This document shows, one piece after another, positions 1-4,013 of a stretch of DNA of 5,804 nt. The first letter of the stretch is position 1; each line of letters begins with the position of its first letter. The stretch is from positions 1-5,804 of the forward strand of contig CAJOPD010000050.1 in NCBI GenBank assembly GCA_905236685.1, written 5' to 3'. Origin of the DNA: an uncultured Clostridia bacterium. Lineage in GTDB: Bacteria > Bacillota > Clostridia > UBA1381. The notes below the pieces were generated by a model. The model ran no database searches. It saw only the letters and a program-made list of their open reading frames with translations, and was not told the origin of the DNA. Made by a program: the position numbers and the translations under genes.

Positions 1-1
1 A

Positions 2-469
2 TGCGCACACCGCCCCGTTACAATTTCCGCAAAAAAGGACAAGTATGCAATTTCGATACACTGTCCTATCTGCGACGAAAAACATCTTTACAATATCCGA
101 AAAATAACCTTTTGGCAAAAGGATTTTTTGGTTTTACACTGCACAGAATCGGGGTTTGGCGTTCTTTTTATCGGCGATGACCAAAAAATACGCGCCGAAA
201 TAAAAGAACAGGAACGGCTCATAAATGAACTTGAAGAAGATTTTGCGGTAAGCGAGGAGCTTTCCATAATCTTTGAGGCTGTCGAGCACATAAACGCTCT
301 TGCGCGGAGCGACAGCATATTTTGCTCCTGCGGAAGCCGAAATATTGCAATAGAAATATATAACGACCGCATAACGCTTCTTTGCCGCGACTGCAACTTA
401 AAAAAAGAAATCAAGACGGACAAAAAGTCGCTTGAAGATTTACTGAAATCAAGCACAATTGTGCTTTAA
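2..469 (+). CDS. Cys-rich, probably zinc-binding protein of unknown function (5' truncated)
   Basis: The reading frame is open from the left edge to a TAA at 467-469, giving 155 visible residues with the N-terminus missing. I do not recognise the family with confidence. Cysteines come in pairs like those of zinc ribbons: CPIC at visible residues 21-24, a lone C47 in HCTESG, C108 and C110 in CSCG, and C128/C131 in CRDC. A glycine-rich hydrophobic stretch (GFGVLFIGDD, about 51-60) is followed by a charged, probably helical segment (about 61-95) separating the two Cys-containing regions. No membrane segment is visible. No ATG lies in this frame; the TTG at 128 has no Shine-Dalgarno and would cut off the first Cys pair, so the gene very probably starts before the window. 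The next gene, fba, starts 24 nt downstream on the same strand with no terminator between them, so the two are probably co-transcribed. Metal binding is inferred; the function is unknown. Confidence 0.75.
   Translation, partial: CAHRPVTISAKKDKYAISIHCPICDEKHLYNIRKITFWQKDFLVLHCTESGFGVLFIGDDQKIRAEIKEQERLINELEEDFAVSEELSIIFEAVEHINALARSDSIFCSCGSRNIAIEIYNDRITLLCRDCNLKKEIKTDKKSLEDLLKSSTIVL
451..466. promoter_or_regulatory. Perfect 16-bp palindrome upstream of fba (possible operator or hairpin)
   Basis: AAGCACAATTGTGCTT equals its own reverse complement. It covers the last codons of the Cys-rich gene, ends directly before that gene's stop codon, and lies 27 nt upstream of the fba ATG. As RNA it could form a 6-bp stem with an AAUU loop, but no U-run follows, so it does not look like a terminator. 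As DNA it could be a site for a dimeric regulator. I match it to no known operator. A chance palindrome constrained by coding is possible. Confidence 0.3.
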
Positions 470-478
470 CAATAATTT

Positions 479-486
479 AAGGAGGA
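479..486 (+). promoter_or_regulatory. Strong ribosome binding site of fba
   Basis: AAGGAGGA is a near-perfect Shine-Dalgarno, with 7 nt between it and the ATG at 494. It fixes the aldolase start and suggests high expression, as expected for a glycolytic enzyme. Confidence 0.9.
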
Positions 487-493
487 ATTTTTT

Positions 494-1357
494 ATGTTGG
501 TTCAAGCAACAGAAATGTTAAATAAGGCTGTGGCAGGAAAATATGCCGTAGGTCAATTTAACATCAACAATCTGGAATGGACAAAATCCATTCTTCAAAC
601 AGCTCAGGAGAACAATTCGCCCGTCATTTTGGGCGTTTCAGAGGGCGCAGGAAAATATATGACAGGATTTAAGACTGTTTCCGCTATGGTGTCTGCTATG
701 ACAGAGGAAATGGGAATTACCGTTCCTGTGGCACTGCATCTTGACCACGGCACTTATGACGGCTCTTACAAGTGTATAGACGCGGGATTTTCATCAATAA
801 TGTTTGACGGCTCCCACTATCCTATTGAGGAGAATATCGAAAAAACAAAGGAATTGGTAAAGGTATGCCACTCAAAAGGCATTTCTATTGAGGCTGAGGT
901 AGGCGCAATAGGCGGCGAAGAAGACGGCGTAATCGGCGGCGGCGAGGTTGCTGACCCTGATGAGTGCAAAATGATTGCAGATTTGGGCGTTGACTTTTTG
1001 GCGGCAGGCATAGGCAATATTCACGGAAAGTATCCTGAAAACTGGCAGGGGCTTAACTTTGATGTTCTTGCGCAAATCAAGAGCAAAATCGGCGACCTTC
1101 CGCTTGTTCTGCACGGCGGCACGGGAATACCTGCCGATATGATTAAAAAGGCAATTTCCTTAGGCGTTGCCAAAATCAATGTAAATACCGAGTGTCAGCT
1201 TTATTTCCAGGAGGCAACAAGAAAGTACATTGAGGAAGGCAAAGATTTAATCGGCAAGGGCTTTGACCCGAGAAAGCTTTTGGCGCCCGGCTGTGAAGCT
1301 ATCAAGACAATTGTTAAGGAAAAAATGGAGCTTTTCGGCTCAATCGGCAAGGCATAA
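494..1357 (+). CDS. fba: Class II fructose-1,6-bisphosphate aldolase
   Basis: This cytoplasmic enzyme of 287 aa reversibly splits fructose 1,6-bisphosphate into dihydroxyacetone phosphate and glyceraldehyde 3-phosphate in glycolysis and gluconeogenesis. It is a single metal-dependent TIM-barrel domain of normal family length. Visible signatures: HLDHG at 82-86 (catalytic Asp84, zinc ligand His85); EAEVGAIGGEEDG at 133-145 (acidic metal-site Glu and the following mobile-loop region); GIGNIHGKYP at 172-181 (zinc ligand His177); LHGGTGIP at 206-213 (zinc ligand His207 and phosphate-binding glycines); and INVNTE at 228-233 (phosphate-binding segment). DPRK at 258-261 and the C-terminal FGSIGKA are typical of the clostridial/streptococcal branch. 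The ATG is set by the Shine-Dalgarno at 479-486. Related class II aldolases act on tagatose bisphosphate (GatY/KbaY), but the overall match and the absence of sugar-catabolism neighbours favour FBP aldolase. The gene follows the Cys-rich gene and ends at its own terminator. Confidence 0.97.
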   Translation: MLVQATEMLNKAVAGKYAVGQFNINNLEWTKSILQTAQENNSPVILGVSEGAGKYMTGFKTVSAMVSAMTEEMGITVPVALHLDHGTYDGSYKCIDAGFSSIMFDGSHYPIEENIEKTKELVKVCHSKGISIEAEVGAIGGEEDGVIGGGEVADPDECKMIADLGVDFLAAGIGNIHGKYPENWQGLNFDVLAQIKSKIGDLPLVLHGGTGIPADMIKKAISLGVAKINVNTECQLYFQEATRKYIEEGKDLIGKGFDPRKLLAPGCEAIKTIVKEKMELFGSIGKA

Positions 1358-1373
1358 TCAGCATAATAACAGC

Positions 1374-1408
1374 AAAACGGACTATTTTGGGAATAGTCCG
1401 TTTTTTTT
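1374..1408 (+). terminator. Intrinsic terminator of fba
   Basis: A 9-bp stem (CGGACTATT at 1378-1386 with AATAGTCCG at 1392-1400) encloses the loop TTGGG and is followed by eight T (1401-1408). Four A before the stem (1374-1377) can pair with the first T residues. It lies 17 nt after the fba stop and should end the Cys-rich/fba transcript. Confidence 0.93.
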
Positions 1409-1413
1409 ATCCA

Positions 1414-1419
1414 TATTAT
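1414..1419 (+). promoter_or_regulatory. Possible -10 element for the deacetylase gene
   Basis: TATTAT matches the TATAAT consensus at five of six bases and is the only -10-like hexamer between the fba terminator and the deacetylase start. No good -35 lies at 16-18 bp; TTGGGA at 1387-1392 is 21 bp away and sits in the terminator loop. If used, transcription would start near 1426, leaving a leader of about 14 nt before the ATG at 1440. This is weak evidence. Confidence 0.25.
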
Positions 1420-1427
1420 AGTATTGG

Positions 1428-2285
1428 GTGATTGGGTTTATGCTGAAAAAAGCTTTTTTAATACTATTTGTTATTCTATTTTTCCTTTTTACCGCAAGCG
1501 GCATAAGGGAAACCCTTCCCGTTTTCAATGATGAAAAAGGCATAAAACTGCCGATTTTGATGTATCACAGTGTGACGGACAATTCCGCAAAAACGGGAAA
1601 ATATGTTATGTCGCAGGACGCTTTTGACGCGGATATGAAATATTTAAAGGACCGCGGATATAACACCGTTTCGGCAAAACAGCTGATAAAATATGTGTAT
1701 CTGGGCGAAGAATTGCCCGAAAATCCTATTGTTCTGACCTTTGATGACGGTATGTATAACAACAAGGAATGTGTCCTGCCTATCCTTGAAAAATACGATT
1801 ACACCGCCATTTTTTCCATTGTCGGCAGCTACACCGACGAATATACCGAAAATAATATCACAAATACCGATTACAGCTATTTGCGCTGGTCGGACATATC
1901 GGAGCTTTCGGAAAATTCACGCATAGAGTTCGGAAATCATTCCTATGCGTTTCACTCAATCTCGCGCAAGCGGTACGGCACGAAAAAGAACAAAAACGAG
2001 AGCCTTTTGGATTATGTAAACGCCTTTTATCAGGACACAGAAAAATTGCAGTCGGAATTTTTTGCCAACTGCAATTTTAAACCTGTTATTTATACATATC
2101 CTTTCGGGAGTTACAGCAAGGAAAGCCTCAAAGTTCTTAAAAAAATAGGTTTTTTGGTCACATTTTCCTGTTTTGAGGGAGTGAATACAATAACTCACGA
2201 CCCCGACTGCCTTTATATGTTAAAGCGTTATAACCGCGACGGCAGGCTCTCAACTTCGCAAATCTTTTCAAAGCTGAAACTTTAA
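1428..2285 (+). CDS. Membrane-anchored polysaccharide deacetylase (NodB/CE4 family)
   Basis: This is a predicted extracytoplasmic metal-dependent enzyme that removes N- or O-acetyl groups from cell-envelope polysaccharide or peptidoglycan. It has 285 aa from the GTG at 1428, or 281 aa from the ATG at 1440; neither has a canonical Shine-Dalgarno, although GGGTG at 1426-1430 is reasonably spaced for the ATG, which I slightly prefer. In 285-aa numbering, residues 9-23 are a hydrophobic segment after KK, a signal peptide or N-terminal anchor; there is no lipobox Cys. The NodB domain starts at LPILMYHSV (41-49). Motif 1 is TFDDG (104-108: catalytic base Asp106, metal ligand Asp107). Motif 2 is the longer-spaced GNHSYAFH (169-176: His171, His176). 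Motif 3 is YPFGSY (224-229), without the usual Arg. I see no clear C-terminal LxH motif. The substrate cannot be read from the sequence. The gene starts about 30 nt after the fba terminator and its stop interlocks with the opposing fumarase gene. Confidence 0.9.
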   Translation: MIGFMLKKAFLILFVILFFLFTASGIRETLPVFNDEKGIKLPILMYHSVTDNSAKTGKYVMSQDAFDADMKYLKDRGYNTVSAKQLIKYVYLGEELPENPIVLTFDDGMYNNKECVLPILEKYDYTAIFSIVGSYTDEYTENNITNTDYSYLRWSDISELSENSRIEFGNHSYAFHSISRKRYGTKKNKNESLLDYVNAFYQDTEKLQSEFFANCNFKPVIYTYPFGSYSKESLKVLKKIGFLVTFSCFEGVNTITHDPDCLYMLKRYNRDGRLSTSQIFSKLKL

Positions 2286-2833
2286 GCCTTTTTATAAAGG
2301 CTTTTTGCCTGCTCATAAAAATCGTTTCCGTATGTATCCAAAAGCACCGTACACGGAAAGTCGGTAACCCAAAGCTTGCGGATTGCCTCTGTTTCAAGGT
2401 CGGGATAGGCTATAACTTCCTCTTTTTTTATGCAGCTTGCTATAAGTGCGCCCAGTCCGCCCGCAGCACCCAGATATAGCGCATTATTGCGAAGGACTGC
2501 GTCTTTGACCGCCTTATTTCTGCCGCCTTTTCCTATCATAATTTTAAGCCCGTTATCCAAAAGCAAAGGTGTGTATGCGTCCATTCTTCCCGCCGTTGTA
2601 GGTCCGCAGGAGCCGATTACCTCGCCCGGCTTTGCCGGGCAGGGGCCTGCGTAATAAATCGCCTGACCTTTTATATCAAAGGGAAATCTGCCGTCCTTTT
2701 TAAAGCCCTCGCACATTCTTTTGTGCGCGGCGTCCCTTGCGGTATAGATAATTCCTGAAAGAAGCAGGCTGTCCCCCGTTTTTAATTCTTTGATTTTTTC
2801 CTCATTCAATTCCTGAATATTTACGCTTTTCAT
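2282..2833 (-). CDS. fumB: Fumarate hydratase (class I) beta subunit
   Basis: At 183 aa this is the usual length of the beta (C-terminal domain) subunit of two-subunit, iron-sulfur class I fumarases, which interconvert fumarate and malate in the cytoplasm. Family signatures: LSGIIYTARDAAHKRM at 25-40; IYYAGPCPAKPGEVIGSCGPTTAGRMD at 59-85 (substrate-binding region); IGKGG at 100-104; GAAGGLGALIASCI at 122-135; and an EAIRKLWVTDFP segment at 149-160 leading to DTYGNDFY. In this family the 4Fe-4S cluster is carried by the alpha subunit, which is not in the window: the upstream neighbour is dnaJ, so the beta gene lacks its usual partner here. Tartrate dehydratase beta (TtdB) is a homologous alternative. 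The ATG overlaps the dnaJ stop by one base (TAATG), with AAGGAA at 2845-2850 as a distant Shine-Dalgarno, suggesting translational coupling. The 3' end overlaps the deacetylase by 4 bp. I see no terminator for this strand. Confidence 0.93.
   Translation of the reverse strand: MKSVNIQELNEEKIKELKTGDSLLLSGIIYTARDAAHKRMCEGFKKDGRFPFDIKGQAIYYAGPCPAKPGEVIGSCGPTTAGRMDAYTPLLLDNGLKIMIGKGGRNKAVKDAVLRNNALYLGAAGGLGALIASCIKKEEVIAYPDLETEAIRKLWVTDFPCTVLLDTYGNDFYEQAKSLYKKA
2284..2306 (+). terminator. Probable terminator of the deacetylase gene, inside the fumarase coding end
   Basis: AAGCCTTT (2284-2291) and AAAGGCTT (2296-2303) form an 8-bp stem with a TTAT loop; T residues run to 2306. The stem begins within the deacetylase TAA. 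The U-tract lies on the plus strand only; read on the minus strand the hairpin is followed by AAAG, so it would serve the deacetylase, not the fumarase. The same bases encode the last residues (SLYKKA) of the opposing fumarase subunit. It is rather AU-rich and has a short tail, so its efficiency is uncertain. Confidence 0.65.
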
Positions 2834-3960
2834 TACTTAAAAATTTCCTTCATTGTATCGATAAAGCCGTTTCGCTTTTTGTAGTTCTTTGCCTCGGTCG
2901 TGCCGTCAAACTGCCGCAAAAGCTCCTTTTGTTTTGCGGAAAGATTTTTCGGCGTTTCGACCTCAACCTTAACATACTGGTCGCCCCTGCCTTTGCCTCT
3001 TATATAAGGAATTCCCTTGCCGCGAAGCCTGAACATACTTCCCGTCTGCGTTTCGGGCGGGATATCGTATTCAACAACTCCGCTGATTGTCGGAACCTTG
3101 ATTGTTGCGCCGAGCGCCGCCTGAACAAAGGTTATCGGCATTGTGATATACACATCAAAATCGTCGCGTGTGAATATTTCGTGCTTTTTGATGCGTATTG
3201 TAAGCAATAAATCACCTGTCGGGCCGCCCTTTGTGCCTGCCTCGCCGCCGCCTGAAATCTGCATTGTCTGCCCGTCATTTATTCCTTGCGGAATATCCAC
3301 CTCTATGGTGCGTTCTCTGCGTACTTTTCCGCTTCCGCGGCAGGTCTGGCACGGCTCTTTTATGATTTTTCCGCTTCCGTGACATTCGGGACAGGTCGTC
3401 ACATTACGCATATACCCCAAAGGTGTCCTGGTCTGCGTTGTGACCTGACCGCTGCCGCCGCATCGCGAGCAAGTCTCAGGGCTTGTTCCCGCCTTTGCGC
3501 CTGTGCCGTGGCAAGCCGAGCAGTCCTCTGTTTTATTGAGTGTTATCTTTTTCTTACAGCCAAAAGCCGCCTCCTCAAAGGTAAGCTCAATAATCTTGCG
3601 TATATCCGCACCGCGCTTTGGACCGTTGCGCCTTGCGCCGCCAAAACCAAAGCCGCCGAAAATGTCGGAAAATATGTCCCCGAAATCGCCGAACCCGTCA
3701 AAACCGCCGCCGCCTGAGCCACTGAAATTAGGGTCAACGCCTGCGTGTCCGAACTGGTCATAGCGCGCCTTTTTATCGCTGTCGGAAAGCACCTCGTATG
3801 CCTCGTTTATTTCCTTAAACTTAGCCTCAGCCGTTTTGTCGCCGGGGTGCAAATCAGGGTGATATTTTTTGGCTTCCTTTCGGTAAGCCTTTTTTATTTC
3901 ATCGGCCGAGGCGCCCTTGGAAACGCCCAAAACCTCATAATAGTCCCGTTTTTCTGCCAC
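2833..3960 (-). CDS. dnaJ: Chaperone protein DnaJ (type I Hsp40)
   Basis: This is the Hsp70 co-chaperone: it delivers unfolded proteins to DnaK and stimulates its ATPase. All type I domains are present at normal length (375 aa). The J domain spans about 5-70, with the DnaK-activating HPD at 34-36. A Gly/Phe-rich linker covers about 79-109. The zinc-binding domain has four CxxCxGxG repeats: CSACHGTG from 147, CSRCGGSG from 164, CPECHGSG from 190 and CQTCRGSG from 204, which bind two zinc ions. The C-terminal substrate-binding and dimerisation domains run from about 215 to 345. The start is GTG (minus strand, 3960-3958), fixed by the Shine-Dalgarno GAGGTGG at 3966-3972 and by the conserved AEKRDYYEVLGVS beginning. 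It lies 53 nt downstream of dnaK with a hairpin between, and overlaps the fumarase beta gene by one base. In many Firmicutes prmA follows dnaJ; here it does not. Confidence 0.98.
   Translation of the reverse strand: MAEKRDYYEVLGVSKGASADEIKKAYRKEAKKYHPDLHPGDKTAEAKFKEINEAYEVLSDSDKKARYDQFGHAGVDPNFSGSGGGGFDGFGDFGDIFSDIFGGFGFGGARRNGPKRGADIRKIIELTFEEAAFGCKKKITLNKTEDCSACHGTGAKAGTSPETCSRCGGSGQVTTQTRTPLGYMRNVTTCPECHGSGKIIKEPCQTCRGSGKVRRERTIEVDIPQGINDGQTMQISGGGEAGTKGGPTGDLLLTIRIKKHEIFTRDDFDVYITMPITFVQAALGATIKVPTISGVVEYDIPPETQTGSMFRLRGKGIPYIRGKGRGDQYVKVEVETPKNLSAKQKELLRQFDGTTEAKNYKKRNGFIDTMKEIFK
2845..2850 (-). promoter_or_regulatory. Weak ribosome binding site of the fumarase beta gene, inside dnaJ
   Basis: On the minus strand AAGGAA sits 11 nt before the fumarase ATG, within the last dnaJ codons (Lys-Glu). 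The long spacing and one-base stop/start overlap suggest that ribosomes finishing dnaJ largely supply initiation. Confidence 0.5.
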
Positions 3961-3965
3961 TTATT

Positions 3966-3972
3966 CCACCTC
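3966..3972 (-). promoter_or_regulatory. Ribosome binding site of dnaJ
   Basis: GAGGTGG on the minus strand, 5 nt before the GTG start. It supports the GTG as the real dnaJ start; no in-frame ATG lies near it. Confidence 0.8.
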
Positions 3973-3980
3973 ATTCAGCA

Positions 3981-4010
3981 AAAGGGGCGGAGCATACTCC
4001 GCCCTTTTTT
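3981..4010 (-). terminator. Hairpin between dnaK and dnaJ (leaky terminator or mRNA-processing/stability element)
   Basis: GGGCGGAG and CTCCGCCC form a perfect 8-bp GC-rich stem with a 4-nt loop (3985-4004). The flanking A and T runs can extend it past a single bulged base. Read in the direction of dnaK transcription it is followed by CTTTTG, a poor U-tract, so it would stop RNA polymerase only partly. Read on the plus strand it is followed by six T, a much better terminator, although no plus-strand gene lies upstream. It begins 4 nt after the dnaK stop. A leaky terminator or 3'-end stabiliser would make dnaK mRNA more abundant than dnaJ; this is inferred. Confidence 0.65.
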
Positions 4011-4013
4011 AAA

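Noticed and set aside
1..108. Short ORF from the ATG at position 1
   Set aside because: It stops after about 35 codons and overlaps the Cys-rich reading frame, which has recognisable CPIC coding sequence there; the ATG lies at the window edge by chance.
88..456. Open frame of 122 codons on the minus strand
   Set aside because: Antisense to the Cys-rich gene; Ser/Phe-rich low-complexity translation with no recognisable motif or ribosome binding site.
459..472. Rex-like operator TTGTGCTTTAACAA before fba
   Set aside because: Half-sites resemble the Rex consensus, but the spacer is about 4 bp too short for the 18-bp site, so the match is probably accidental.
2624..2640. Perfect 7-bp GC hairpin (GCCCGGC-TTT-GCCGGGC)
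   Set aside because: Lies within the conserved CPAKPGE segment of the fumarase gene and has no T-run after it; explained by coding for Pro-Ala-Lys-Pro-Gly.
3286..3717. Open frame of 143 codons on the plus strand, antisense to dnaJ
   Set aside because: Ala/Cys/Arg-rich translation that arises as the shadow of the Gly- and Cys-rich DnaJ region; no Shine-Dalgarno or family match.
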